From contig JBLDXI010000019.1 in NCBI GenBank assembly GCA_047495785.1, positions 3,348,001-3,412,000 of the forward strand: a stretch of 64,000 bases of DNA, written 5' to 3'. The notes beneath the pieces are model-generated. The model was not told where the DNA came from and searched no databases. It saw only the letters and a program-made list of their open reading frames with translations. Positions 41,301 through 53,613 of the stretch are shown here, piece by piece. The position numbers and the translations under genes were made by a program. Origin of the DNA: Lepidodermella squamata. Lineage: Eukaryota; Gastrotricha. Within the stretch, counting starts at the first letter, position 1. Each line of letters starts with the position of its first letter.

Positions 41301-43831
41301 AGAATTGACGAGCAAACAGGGGAACCACTCGACGTTAACGTCCAGCCATTTCCTGTTGCCTCGTTCAGAGAACAAGCCAAGGGAAATATAGCGAGTGGCT
41401 GGCTCGCTGAAGACAACAGATTATTTTTTGATATACTTAGAGATGATGTCTTACTTTTCCAAGGACAGCGGCTAGCCTGATCGATGTCTGAGCTGTCTAG
41501 CGACCGAAAATAAATTTGAACACATGCAACTTTACCTTTCCATTTGCCCCTAATCTGGAAGTACGAGCTTGCTATCAAGCCTGACGTCGAATATTGGCAA
41601 GGCACGGGGAAAATTCCTCGTTCGATCTTGTCGATATACAGGCGGCCAGTGTAGCTTTTACAGTCGATCGATAGAGCTACAAAAGACCATCTCCCCATCG
41701 GGATTACAGCAATCGGGTCGCCAGCGGCTGTTGGGAGTGGGTACGTCCTGTTCCTCACGACTGTCGCTCCCATTGAGTTTTCGACATACAATTTACCGTC
41801 ACCTGCAATTCTTAATGACATGCCTCGCTTCCAGCTGGAAAAAACATCATGAAATGATGATAATACCAAATTTAGGACTGCGGAAACCCACATGTCGAAC
41901 AACGATGTAATGAGATAGACATCTGACACCAGTGAGGCGTAATACACCGAAAGCGCGTACGTCCCGCCATTTACGCGATCTATGTATTGCTGTTTCGTTG
42001 AAATCAACACAGCTCGAGTATCCGCATTTGATGTCCACTCAAGAGAGCCAGCCAGCCGGTCGTCGACTCCTAAACCGAAAGCTAAACCATCTGAAGCTAC
42101 AGCGTGATTTCCGTTGCCCGAGATGTCATCCAACCCATGTATCAAATCGAATAGCCATAGACCGTCAGGATTCAGCGTTGCGAAGGGAGGATAGTCTGGC
42201 GTGGTGATTTCGATATGGTTGAATGATTGACTATTTCCCAGGTCGATAATGGCGTATGGAAATCCCGCCGGCGGAACAGCAGTGAATCGGCTGCAGTTTT
42301 GAATATGCTGTGATCGAATTTGCCGTGTTTGGGTGATGACTTTCGGCTCGCTGCTGAAGCCATTGTACTCCTTTTTAGCCAGGGATGGCGTAGCAACATT
42401 CTTATCCCTCGCCAGGTTTTTCATCGTTCGCGGGTTTTCTTTTAAATAAATGATTCATCAAAGAAAAAGAAATATTGCATAACTACTCTTGCATCCCAGG
42501 AGTTCCACCTTGAAGCATTGTGAGCCTGAAACGGTGAAAGGGGCGATTCTAAAGAACCTCGCTGCAATTGGCTTCGGAAAAGTAGCGGCTGATATGTTAA
42601 CTGCATCCGTATTTCCTTCCCAAACCTCAGATCTGTCAGCTTTGAGTATTTTGCGCCAATAGTCATTTTCTCTGGATCGACTCTGAATTAGAAAGGTTTT
42701 CACCCATGAATTCAAGGAACTGCAACCCTGCATCTGAACTGCCATAACAATCGTTTGCTTCAGAAGATCGACTACAACGAAGTCGTCGACAATCGGTGAA
42801 GCGGCCATGCCCCAAGTGAGTCGCGAGTACCGCGGCAGAGAATAATTGAGCGCTGTAAGAATTTGAGAATCATCGATTTCCAGCGTCTGAATACCCAATG
42901 GTTCGTAGCACACCGCCGGAATGCCGTTAAGCTGCATCCTTCCCAACATCCAGGTTGTAGAATCAGTCACTATCGTCACTTTGAAATGCTTTGCGATGAC
43001 CGGCGGGTATATGTTGAACTTTGTTGTAGCGATATCCTGCGAGGGTTGCAGAATTTTTACATTGCCATTGATGGATCTGATAGACAACAGATGCGTATTG
43101 TCCAAGCCAGCTTCCATCAACATATCTTGCATACAGCGATTAGCCGCTAGGCACATGTATGAGAATCTGGCCAACCAAACAACGCGTTGCAAATCGATGG
43201 CCACCCATGTTCCAGCCGGTGGATTCAGTCCGAAGCCCATGTACCAGTTATGCAGTGCACTCAGTCTACCATAATGAGGCAATTCAATAACGATGTTTGG
43301 CGTAACACCTGTATCGATTTTAGTTGATGATGCTTGGTATCCAAGATCACTTATATAGCTGTTATCAATGTCAAGCTCGCCATTCGTGCAGTTTAGCAGT
43401 GGATCCGTCAAAGAGCACGGTGGCGGTGAAACAGCTTGGTAAATCGCATCGAAAATGCTCGATTTGCCCTGCGGAGATTTCAAAGCAAAGCTGTCTGGTG
43501 TGACAACAAACGATCTGTGAGTCTGACTTGCAACAAACATGACTTGAGAGCCATTAGGTGAGACAGAGTACAGGCTGCACGTTTGCTGATCCATGTCAAA
43601 CTCCCCCGACAGGCAGGCAGGTGCCAGGTTGCACTTGCTCATGCATTCGACGGGGAGTCTCGTAGAAGAATAGTTAGCAATTGTGAATTCAGACATATCT
43701 GTGAACCCGCTGTCTGGCATTGGCTGAATTTTGAAGCCAAGATAGTTATCGTAGTAGCTACCTCCGCCACCATCCGAAATAGCGATGATAAAACTTGAAA
43801 TGACGAAACAACTAAACGCTATTGCGAGCAT
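38329..43831 (-). CDS. Large secreted PAN/discoidin/laminin-G-like protein, copy A
   Basis: Seven exons, 43831..42487, 42438..41892, 41834..41455, 41406..41286, 41232..40140, 40083..39483 and 39434..38329, all in phase, give 1730 residues. There is a signal peptide (MLAIAFSCFVISSFIIAIS) followed by GGGGSYY and a PAN/apple-like Cys module (CMSKCNLAPACLSGEF). Two discoidin-like segments are in exon 1 and a third begins exon 2. Laminin-G-like modules are in exons 2-4 (for example RWSFVALSIDCKSYTGRLYI and RWAYIGVTVD). Discoidin/fucolectin-like modules are in exons 5 and 6 (IQADFGEVLTITQVATQG; FELYCTPPMSGRYVSVEKIG). No transmembrane segment. A likely extracellular sugar- or surface-binding protein (inference). 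Copy D (54189-59702) has the same exon plan. Confidence 0.83.
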
Positions 43832-43887
43832 TGGAATTGAAGAAACTTATAACAAAAAATTTACTGGTAAAACCGGAGTAAAACCAA

Positions 43888-43895
43888 TTTATATA
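43888..43895 (-). promoter_or_regulatory. TATA box of lectin-like copy A
   Basis: TATATAAA on the minus strand, 57 bp upstream of the ATG at 43831. It lies just beyond the stop of the small ORF at 43911-44060. Confidence 0.55.
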
Positions 43896-43910
43896 GCCTG
43901 AATTCACGAT

Positions 43911-44060
43911 TTAATAAGTCATGATTTCCCTGGCGGTATCCATGGAAGCCTTACACTTGCGCAGATCACGCGGTTTGATCTGAAGGTGCGATGCATTTTC
44001 CAGCATCAACTGCGTCGTCGTGCGGTCTTTCTTCGGTGCAGTTTCCATCCAATTGCGCAT
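43911..44060 (-). CDS. Small ORF or terminal exon, 49 residues
   Basis: ATG at 44060, MRNWMETAPKKDRTTTQLML, then a basic/hydrophilic stretch and RKCKASMDTAREIMTY-stop. It has a clean amphipathic-helix look and GC-richer, codon-like composition compared with its flanks. It could be the last exon of an otherwise lost gene or a micro-gene. Family not recognised. It ends 16 bp from the copy A TATA box. Confidence 0.35.
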   Translation of the reverse strand: MRNWMETAPKKDRTTTQLMLENASHLQIKPRDLRKCKASMDTAREIMTY

Positions 44061-44814
44061 GAAGGATTAGGAAAAATGAGCAAAATCGCATTATTTATTC
44101 TAGCATTTATAAAATAATCTGCTGTAAGTAATCTGCCTGTACATCTAAATGAATTATTACTTTTGTTTTTGCGCAGTCTTGTAAACCGAACTGGAAGTGT
44201 GAAAATTATTTGATAATCAAATCAAATTGACAAAGAATCCAGGCTCTGTTGCGCGTTTTGTGATCTAGGTTTTGTGATAGAAATCAACTGCGCTGTGAAA
44301 AAATATTCAGATTAAGAATGGCTCTCGTTTTGATGAAATCGATCCTGCTGGATTAGTTTAGCGATAGTTACCGCGTTCGCAACTCATCTTGCAGTTTAGC
44401 CTCATTTTACGATGCCGTCAATTCGATTTTATTTTCATTTTTTCATTTCAAACTAACGACATCCGCCCGTCACAAGGACACATCCAATTTTGTTTTCGCT
44501 TTGATTTTATAACCACCGCTGTCGTTATTTCGGTATCTGGAATCGCCGGAAGTTATTGATTGTGATTAAGCTCTCAACAACAATGAGCGTTCGAAAATCA
44601 CGTGATTTGTCTACTCCAACCAATCTCCAACCAATCGACGGCTAATTCATCACAACATCTGGCGCCCATGGCGTTTACAGGCTTAGTCAGTAGTAGGACT
44701 TCTATCTTAAAACTAGCTTTTTTGGCAGATTTCAAATATCATTACGCCATAGGCACGGGCCATAGAGTAATCACACTTTGCGCATTCCGTTTTGACTTTG
44801 GTTCTCGACATGCG
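44061..44814. other. Intergenic, no gene seen
   Basis: AT-rich sequence up to the 3' break point of decayed copy B. Nothing else recognised. Confidence 0.35.
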
Positions 44815-47635
44815 CGTGATGGAAATACCGTTCTGAATCGATCTGAATCGCCAACACGAACAATCAGCCTGAACCCAACATGATACATGTAGTTAATCCA
44901 AGCTTTCGAAGATTCAAAGCTTCCAGACAGAATAAGCACGATTTTCGAAATGCTAGGCATTCTTCAGCCCATATAAACCTGGAAGTACAGCTCTGAGGTC
45001 TCGGGCTCAGAGCCGATGGGATCGGAAAGGGACCCATCGGTCAGTCCAGTGTTAACTGTCTCATTGAAATGAGAAGACGTGACTATTTTCCAAGCTGCGT
45101 AGTTCGTTGGGGGATCATGGCTGACACTGACGTGGCATAGGAGGAGGTCCATGTAATTCGCCGAAACAACAATATATCGACCAGATTTCACGGACTCGGA
45201 TGACAGCAAGATTCTGGATCGATAAGGGGCGGCTTCAACGCCGGGCGAAAATAGGGGGAGATTCGAAACGCCAGAAGCCGAAGCTGGAGGAGTGCTTGCT
45301 ACTCGAACGGAGAGACTATTCGCAGCGAAACCAATATCTTCAACACAGCTGCAGCCTTTGAAGCCAAACCTCCCAACGGGGTGGATGTAGTATCCGTCAA
45401 CAACGACTCTAATTGCCACATAGCAACAAGTGCTGGGTTCAAGGAGCTAACGAATGGCAGGGAGTCAGGCCCTTTAGGTGGCCCGTCGAAAATCCTCAGG
45501 TTTGAGCCGTTCTGCCACGTGTACCCAATCCATTTACTCAATGGATCAGCAAGTCGAGACAATAAATGGTACTTCGTGATTGAGGAGAATGCCTGTCTAC
45601 TCGATTGAACTGAAACTGCGTTGATGTGTAAACTGAGCTAAATGTCACATTTGCATTGGGACTTGCAGTTAAATCGCTCTCGCAAACATGACCCTGAAGC
45701 ATTGTTGCTGTTGGGCATTGGGACCAAAGCTCCATCGCCAGGTACAGAGTGATATTGCCTTGATACACGAAAAAGCATGCTTGGGAACCATTAAAAAATC
45801 TGGTCGTTGTCCCGTTGAAATCCTGGAGGGAAATAATGAAAGCGGGATCGCGTTGAAAGTGGAAAACTAACTATGGCCAAACGAAGTCCATCCGTGTCGG
45901 CTAGAGTTGAACCATCCAGGGATGTTGACCCTACTAAGCTGCCGTCGAGGTAGGCGACCATTTTGCGATTCGATATATCAATATTCCTAATGTATTGATA
46001 TCATATGTTTCCGGCGGCTCCATTAGCCGTCCTGACAACGCTGGATGTCGAGCTAGTCACAAAATATTCAACGTAGCCCGGATAGATGCTTATTATCCCA
46101 TGTTTCGCATAAGAGCTCATGGTATGCATTAATACCGGAAAGCCGGCCGTCGACGCACCAGCAGAAGTAGTTGCGAAAACTCCAGCGGAATAAGCAGCTG
46201 TTCCATTGCCACCTGGTTCCAAGCCAACAGTGTACACTGCAGCAATGTAATTCCCGGCTACTCCTGAGTAGAAGCGATACGCCATAGATCCCTCGAAACG
46301 AATTCCAGGAAATAATGAACTGAGAACTGACACAAATTAGTTTCACTGAAACTAAAGCCACATGGACTTTTCGACTCAAAATTTCGCAGATGTTGCTGGA
46401 AATGTCATCAGTTGACATGTCCTCAATTATAAATCACTTCAACTTTAAATCGTATGGATCGTCACAAAAATCGCAATCGTAGGGCTTTTGTTTTCGCGTA
46501 GATTAAGCGAATATCTAGAAACTATGTTGCTCAGGCCTGATTGAGCGATTTTACCTCACAGCGCAGTTTTTTCGGCGCAATCGATACACGAAGTATAAGG
46601 CTTCATCAATTTTCACCGACCGTCGACACGCAGGCTCACATTAAGTTGGCTTTTCGTAAAACTCTGAAGTTAGGCGGAACTCTGAGCAACAATTTCGGGC
46701 AATTTTACTATGCTTGAATTAACTTTACTAAATACGTAGCTGCCCAGTTAATAAAAAAAGAATTTTCGCGGACCTTCCCTGCTTCTCTAATCACAGTCTA
46801 ATCACAGGGGGGGGGGGGGCCTTATACCCGGCCCCTGCGGAAAGCGATGTAAGGGGGACCGTTACCTATATCCCCCTTTCTTCTACACTGGAAAAAACTT
46901 TGAAGATTGTCGACATGCTAACACGCTCTAAAACCTCATGTCCCGTGAAAGTCGCTCACGAGTACTGAATACCATACGATAATTTCTGTGCGTGTTTTAA
47001 TAAAACCGTGCTGCTACAGCACTCCGCCATCAATTCGGCCATTTTTCGGGCCAGGTAACGTCAAAATAACGTCAAATTACTTTTCACGTCAAAATAAATC
47101 CTGCAATAAAATCGTGAATCTAGAAGCCGCGTCTTTGATTTTCAGTAAATTTTCCGTTCACGCCTCGCCATAAATTATGGAGAAAAATTGAACTGTTTGC
47201 CAATGGCGAGGTTGAGAAATCTAAAATCTGGCGGTTGACTTTGGTCGTACTTGCGAGCTTTCTTAGTGTTACAAATTCCAAGGCCATTTCAAGGCATACC
47301 GAATTTTGAAAGACCACGGCCAATACCAAAGACCAGACCTTTACGTCATTGAAACAATTTCATCCCTTGAACATATTGAGAACCATTTGGCGAGACAGAG
47401 TAGAGGCTGCACATTTTCTGAGTCATATCCAACTCCCCCGCTTGACAGGTTGGGGCGAGATTGCATTTGCTCGTGCATTCGACGGGCAGCCTGGTCAATG
47501 AGTAGCTTGCGATGGTGAATGTGCACATGTCTGAGAGGCCGGTGTCGGGCATTGGCTGGAACTTGGATCCCGGTTACTCGTTGTAGTAGCAACTACCGCC
47601 GCCGTTTGAAATAGCGATGATGAAGCTTGGTCTTA
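44815..47635 (-). pseudogene. Decayed lectin-like copy B
   Basis: Pieces of the large gene in order on the minus strand: the PAN-like start (47341-47590, CTSKCNLAPTCQAGELDM, no start Met and early stop); a gap of about 1 kb without similarity (46334-47340, including a G-run at about 46808-46819); part of exon 4 (46001-46333, AKHGIISIYPGYVEYF); the start of exon 5; then a direct jump near 45625 from mid exon 5 (NVTFSSVYTS) into mid exon 6. Exon 6 carries a frameshift near 45420 and lacks its C-terminal 60-odd residues. Clearly non-functional as a full copy. Confidence 0.8.
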
Positions 47636-48171
47636 TCTGTCCTCTGCCTGTATCTAGTTATCTGCCTGTAAATCTGAATCAATTATTAACATTGTTTTTG
47701 CGCATAAAAGTGTGCAATTTATTTGTACGCCAATTCGATAATCGACAAGGAATCTAGGGTTATGTTACACATTATGAATACTTATATGCAAAAATTGAAC
47801 TCACTGCATTTTGATGAGATCGATCAGGTTGGATTCAATTAGGTAAACAGAAAAATCCCTTCTAATTTTCTCCTTCTACGAGCGATTCTGCAGCAACTAG
47901 ATTTCGATGATTTTGCGCTAAAGGCGATAAGAAGTACTACGCGCGCATAATATTATAAGATATACTTATAGCCCGCATTCTGTGTGAAAAAATGAATGTA
48001 CTGGACAAATGACCAACAAATATAATACGCTTTTGTGGATGTTACCATGAAATCTTCTGCTTACCTGGTAGAGGACTGTCGAAAGTATCAAGATATCGAT
48101 AGAAAAGCATGTGTAACCGTGGGTTTTTCACCGCTAGGCGACCCGAAAGCGATCTGAAAGCGCAAAAACCT
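47636..48171. other. Intergenic, no gene seen
   Basis: AT-rich sequence between decayed copy B and a tandem repeat; its left part resembles the sequence upstream of copy A (for example the GTAATCTGCCTG and TTTTTGCGCA stretches near 44110-44175). Confidence 0.4.
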
Positions 48172-48925
48172 TGGAAAAATGCACCCACTGGCGTCTTTAG
48201 CGGCGTTTCTGCGAGGAATAAAATGGGTTCACCCACAGTTTTTTCACATTCCCCAGCCGAGCACATGGAGAGCTTATTAGGGAAGTAAGAAATAGCCAGT
48301 TAATATGGAGGTCATCCACGGCTTTTCAGTCTTTTCCCTCCCGGCTTGAAAACCGAGGAAAGAGCGAAAATTGTGTGTTTTTAGTCGCTCTTATCTCGAA
48401 AACACCCATGGTTGCACCATAGCTTTTGTAGTCAAATAGGAGAAGGCACTAGGAGGAAGGTTTTAACAGGGAAAACAGCAAGAACCACCCCAACTTATCC
48501 ACGACTTTTTCGTCCTGATTAGCACTCACTACGTCACGCCCAACACCTGGAAAAAGCATGGCCTGGCGTCTTTTGGGGCATTGCTGCAAGAAAAAGCATG
48601 GGTTCAACCACAGTTTTTTCGCGTCCTTCAGTAGAGCACAACAAGATCTTACTCAGGAAGTAAGAAATTGCCAGTAAATGCGGTGTTTATCCACGGTTTA
48701 AGAGTCTTTTCCCTCCACATCCGATTCAAGTCCGAATCGAAGAGAACGTGAGGATTTTTCATCTTTCATGGCACTTATCTTGAAAAAACCCATGGCTGCA
48801 CCATAAGTTTTTAAATTCAAACAGGAGAGGAGATTGAGAAGAAGGTTTTAAAAGAGAAAACAGCATGAACCACGACAACTTATCCGCGACTTTTTCGCCC
48901 TGATGGGCAATCACATTTCAAGCTC
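48172..48925. repeat. Imperfect tandem repeat, two units of about 375 bp
   Basis: Unit 1 (48172-48548) and unit 2 (48549-48925) share, in order, TGGAAAAA, CTGGCGTCTTT, ACCCA/AACCACAGTTTTTTC, GAAGTAAGAAAT, GTCTTTTCCCTCC, CCCATGG(T/C)TGCACCATA, AAGGTTTTAA and CAACTTATCC(A/G)CGACTTTTTCG. There are many substitutions between them, so the duplication is old. No coding frame. Confidence 0.7.
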
Positions 48926-48994
48926 AAAATCGAGTTTCAAAGCTGGGCTATTCCGAGACCTTACATAGCAGAGCCCTTATTTTTAGAACAGTTG

Positions 48995-49135
48995 GAACAG
49001 TTCTGTCATGTGTCATGTGAGCCATGGCCTAAAGTACTTGAAGACTCAAGGTCAGAATTGTACAGCGACGTTTCAACCGTGATGGCTAATGAGGTATCGA
49101 TTTGAAAGCTGCAGCTCTTCTATTTTGAATGATTG
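48995..49135 (+). pseudogene. Relic of SEA-domain gene exon 2
   Basis: Closely matches 51619-51770 of the SEA gene (GAACAGTTCTG, TCAGAATTGTACAGC, GTTTCAACCGTGATGGCTAA and the start of the following intron, GAGGTATC). The exon frame is disrupted by an internal insertion. It abuts decayed lectin-like copy C. Confidence 0.7.
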
Positions 49136-49154
49136 GTTCCAACCATAGAGAACA

Positions 49155-50745
49155 GAAGTAGCTTGTCTGTAGCTAGTGGTACCCAATCAAGCCGTAGAGG
49201 TCGTAGTAAGTACTAGAAGCACTTACTAAAGCATCACCGTCGTAAAGCTCGACATTGCACATCAGACCTTGAGATATATTTGAATTCATAATTTGGAAAG
49301 CATAAAAATGGGAGTCTTACTTGGGCATCCAGGAATAAGCCATCGCAAACAAACTTCATTCGACCATGAGTCGGGATACAATCGAAGATATCGAGCTATG
49401 ATGAATGGTCTTATGAAGTTCCAAGTCAGTGTTCCAGGATCAGTATTCGCCGTGAAAGATTTGACAACGCCAGGTCTGGCCCGGTCGTTGAATTTAGTGA
49501 AATAAACACCGATGTTGCTGAATTCGAGGTGGAAAGTGTTGACGAAGCAATTGTTCAGCTCATCACCCTGGGTAGCAACTTGAGTGATAGTTACTACTTC
49601 GCCAAAATCTGCCTGAATGTACTCGGCTATCAATGAGGTCAGAGGACGCCAGCAACATGCGACTGAATTGCCAATCCACGTTCCCATAGTGACCCATTTG
49701 TTGTAGGTGACATTATCGGGGCTTGGGAATGTGTAAACCGAACTGAATGTGACATTTGCACTTGCGGTCATATCACTCTCGCAAACATGACCCTGGAGCT
49801 TTGTTGCAGTTGGACATAGCGACCACAATTCCATTGCAAGGTACTGCGTAACGTAACCTGAAAAGAAGTAGTAGCAAGCAAGGGAGCCATTGAAGTATTT
49901 CGGACCACTTGATTCCTGCGAAACAATTCAGAGGTATTAGTACATCATAGCGAAACAATTCATATCTCACATAAGCTAAATAGAACGAGCTTGTATCAGA
50001 GATGTTCTCAGTCGTTTGATGCGTTGTCCGGCCAACAATGCTGCCATCGACATATGCCATCAGACTTTTGCTAGGTCCATCCACAGTCATGCTGTAGTGA
50101 CTCCATGAAGTCGAGACCGAGGAATTTTCAAGCCTCACTTTGAATTGGCCAACAACCGGGTACATGGAGTATTCAACGTAGTTAGGAAATAAGCGCACAG
50201 AGCCGCTAAAAGCCATCAGCAAAATAGGCGTGCCTGCGGTTGAAGTTGCCGCAGAGCTATGCGAAAACTCGAAGGGAGAACGAAGTTTTGCTGCGGGTGG
50301 GTAAATAAGTTGACGATGTGCACGATGATGGTACTGCGCATGAAACGTAATTTTGAAATTCACTTGAGAAACGGAACGCCGTCGAGCCCGGTCGCCACCA
50401 CGGCAGCCCAGCTAAGGACGTCAGTGTTAAATTCTGCACAGTAGCGTTATTTGGTTTAAGACCAAAACCAGTCGCCCAAGGATAAAAGGTACGTAAATTG
50501 TTGATAGTTGTCACAAATTGGATATTGCTGTCAAGCGTTAAGATCGACTTAGCTGTCATTGCAGTGCTTGATGTTAACGGGCAGCGTTTCAGCGAGTACA
50601 ACTGGCGCCGATTCATGGTCAACGAGCAAGGTGGCGTTGAAACAGTAAATCGCGTCGACTTGCCCTGTGGTGTTTTAGTCATCATACTTTCGACAGTGAC
50701 CACAAACGATTTTTTGGGCCTGACTCGCAAAAAATGTATATGTAC
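49155..50745 (-). pseudogene. Decayed lectin-like copy C
   Basis: Minus-strand remains. The end of exon 1 (KSFVVTVESMM ... PPCSLT) is fused directly to exon 4 (MNRRQLYSLKRCPLT) at about 50617, deleting the intervening domains. Exon 4 has a frameshift near 50300. Exon 5 is complete with its splice sites and an open frame (IQADFGEVVTITQVATQG). Exon 6 is only its first 100 bp (49262-49160), truncated against the SEA relic. There is no signal peptide exon. The long open frame of exon 5 suggests relatively recent decay. Confidence 0.8.
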
Positions 50746-51429
50746 TGTATATGGGGACTTGGGATTTATGCACTTAAATAAATAAAATAAATAAATAAAT
50801 AATGGATTAAAAATTGCATATCAGCGTGTATCACTTCGAATCGGAGAACGAAAATTATTATATCCAGCATGAAACCTCGCGCTCTTCTCATGAGCTCGAA
50901 ACATCTCCAATTTCCAATTGCACACCCCTGCGCACATTATCATGTCACCTTCCGCTATTTGGTTCATTGGATTTTTATTGGGGATTTGCCGTTAAGGAAA
51001 TTCTAAGCACACCGCTAAGATGTTAGTCATTTCTACCTTTAGAAAGCCAGTTGCTGAAGAATAGCTCGCAGGGGTAGAAGAAAATTGTCCGACCGATCTC
51101 CCATTATTTGAACAACTTGAAACTGGTTCTATGGCTAGTTGAATGCTTTGTTGTATTTTTATCTCAATTTTGATCCGGGGCTAAAGCGACAAGTTGATCG
51201 TTTTTATCTCCATGAATCGGAATTAAAGCCGGCAGCTTCGAGAGAAACATTTAGAGATTTTTAGAAAAAATGTGATTTTTTTATTGTTTTTTTTAATATA
51301 AACCTGTGTAAAGTTTTTCGATTTCCGGATGGTAGATTCAATATCCTCGAAATCGAAAGGTTGAAGGAAATGGGCCTATGCTCGATACCCATGTTAAAAA
51401 TTGAGTCATTCTGTTCGTATCTAATAAGA
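50746..51429. other. Intergenic, no gene seen
   Basis: Includes an AATAAATAAATA-type stretch (50778-50802) and AT-rich DNA up to the SEA gene. No TATA box was identified with confidence. Confidence 0.35.
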
Positions 51430-52162
51430 ATGGTGCAAGTAATACATTTTCTCCTATTCTCAAGTCTCTTGCTGTTCGTTACAAGTGGGCAAGTTGGGTC
51501 AAATTATTACAAGATCAGTGAGTTTATTAAGAGTTATCTTTACAAATATTTGTAATTCGCTCATATAGACGTCACAGGGATGATTAAAGTTGTGGGTAAC
51601 ATGACGCTGCTGGATGGAACAGTTCTGCCATGTGAGCCGTGGCCTAACGACCTGAACGACCCGAATTCAGAATTGTACAGCAGAGTTTCAACCGTGATGG
51701 CTAATGAGGTATCAATTGGAAAGCTGTAGCTCTTTTATTTTAAATGATTTTTTCCAACAGATCGTCCTGATATATTCGGAGACGGACGCAGCGAATGTGT
51801 CAGCGAAAATTACCAAAATTTACCGGGGCAGTGTTATTGCTGACTACATTGTGCTACTTAGTAGTCGTACGCAATTAACCGAAGAGGAAATAAGTGCTAG
51901 GGTGAAGCAAGCGATTATGAAGCGAGTAGCTACTGGGGCTTCAAGAGGGATTGGTCAGATTGTCTCAGCAGAAGTGCGACTTCAAACCATTTCGGCCATG
52001 ACGCAGGGATCTAGCGTTCTTGCTAGACAAGCCACCGATCCAAGCAATTCGATGACTACTAGAGCTAATAACGGTCGATCCAGTGCAGCTAATATTTGGC
52101 TGGATGAAATTCTTCAGATTTTGAATTTGTTCCTTTTTCTCTGTTTAGCCAATCAGGCATGA
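51430..52162 (+). CDS. SEA-domain protein, probably GPI-anchored
   Basis: Three exons, 51430..51517, 51569..51708 and 51761..52162, all in phase, give 209 residues. A signal peptide covers residues 1-20 (VIHFLLFSSLLLFVTSG). A SEA domain spans about 29-132, including the autoproteolysis-type site Gly99-Ser100 in IYRGSVIADYIV and the helix EEEISARVKQAIM. After a Ser/Thr/Asn-rich linker the protein ends in a hydrophobic tail (ILQILNLFLFLCLANQA) with nothing after it, as in GPI-attachment signals. SEA domains occur in heavily glycosylated surface proteins. N-glycosylation sites NVT and NMT are present. Confidence 0.78.
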
Positions 52163-53119
52163 ATTCAGCAATCTTTGATTGCACTAAATACAGAAAGACT
52201 GTATGTGTTCGATTAGAGCGATCTTGAGTTTCCACTACTTCTCGTTCCGCTGAATTGTTTTTCCGTTTTGATTTGAAAAATGGTCAGATCTATATATACT
52301 TAAACATTTTCTTCAAAGCATCTCATATTAATGCATCTCATATTCGCTCTCCTATTAAAATGAATTATTCGCTCTCATATTCATCTGGAAGTACGGTAAC
52401 TGAAATGAAATTTGAAACTGTGTCACTAAAATCTGTTTATTAAATAATATTTTCGGTGTAACCTCCGGAGCTCACAAGACGCTCAACCCTTGCGGCTTCC
52501 ATCGAGGCTCGATGAGTTTTTGCTGTACCATCAATATTCAATATGTTTCGAATGTAGTTATTTTGTTCATGAGACGCACCAGGACGCTTTCTTCGATTCA
52601 ACCCGTTTTAACCTACCGTCATTTATTTGGGACGAACTTTTTTGATGCCGGATATAACTACGTTAAGCGCGAAAAGGCCTATTCCTGGGTTTTATAATCT
52701 TTGGGTATGATGTTGGGAAGCTACAGAAAAAAATGAAAATGACACCCATTGCTATTACCTAACCGGTAAAAATTTGACTGTCAGAAATGTGATTTTTTGA
52801 CCAAAAAATGATTTTTTAAACCAGAAAAAATATGAACACTAATGACATGTATATATGACGCCTAGAACAACTTTTGATGCCTGATTTTTGTGTTATTTTT
52901 AATGAGGTCCAAAGGTCGTTGCGGCTGACCTCATTACTCACAGCAAAAAAACTCATTCATGAAGATCACGTATTTACGCAAAGATCAGTTTTTTTGCAGT
53001 GCGGCCTGAAGATCTCGATCCTAAGGAAAACGGCGGGTCGCTTAAAGATCAGTTATTCTGTTTTCAATTTTAATTTTTATTATCGATGGCAATTTTATTT
53101 TTTAAATCGTAAGTAATTA
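52163..53119. other. Intergenic, no gene seen
   Basis: AT-rich sequence between the SEA gene and a MITE. Short frames on the plus strand have no recognisable content. Confidence 0.4.
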
Positions 53120-53613
53120 CAGTAGAAGCTGTATTATCCGGACACCATCTCGGTCGCGGAAAATTTGTCCGCATTAGCGCTGTCCGCATTGGGCGATCCT
53201 CTAATTCCGAGGCTCCCCTTGAAACGGCCCCAGCGGACAGGATTAGGCCCCCTTTTACGCGCAGGTGCTGTTTGCTTTTCTAATTAGCGCGCTCTTTAAT
53301 TAGATTTGAGTAGCTTTTACAAATAATTTGCAACTTGAGGCTAAGTAAGCCAAGATTTGAAACAATATCCATAACCCACTCGGAGACATGGAGTTGAGGG
53401 GTGTCCGCATTGAAGAGCCTAAAATACCCACATGGATAGTGCGGCTGTAGCTAGAAAACTGGCCGTATTAGCATGCGTCCGCATTAAGAAGCTGTCCGCC
53501 TTAAAGAGCGCGATGTCCGCATGTTATAACGTAAACTCTGTCCGTCGCCCTAAAATCGTCCGGACTAGCCCGCTGTCCGCATTGCTGGGGTTCGGATTAT
53601 ACAGCTTCTACTG
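53120..53613. mobile_element. Pogo/Tigger-like non-autonomous DNA transposon
   Basis: 494 bp with terminal inverted repeats CAGTAGAAGCTGTATTATCC / CAGTAGAAGCTGTATAATCC (reading inward from each end), flanked by TA on both sides. The interior carries several TGTCCGCATT-type repeats. The ends resemble those of pogo/Tigger-type Tc1/mariner elements. No transposase frame. Confidence 0.78.

Noticed and set aside
46808-46819. G-homopolymer of about 12 bases
   Set aside because: Probably a simple repeat or sequencing-prone tract within decayed copy B; no function inferred.
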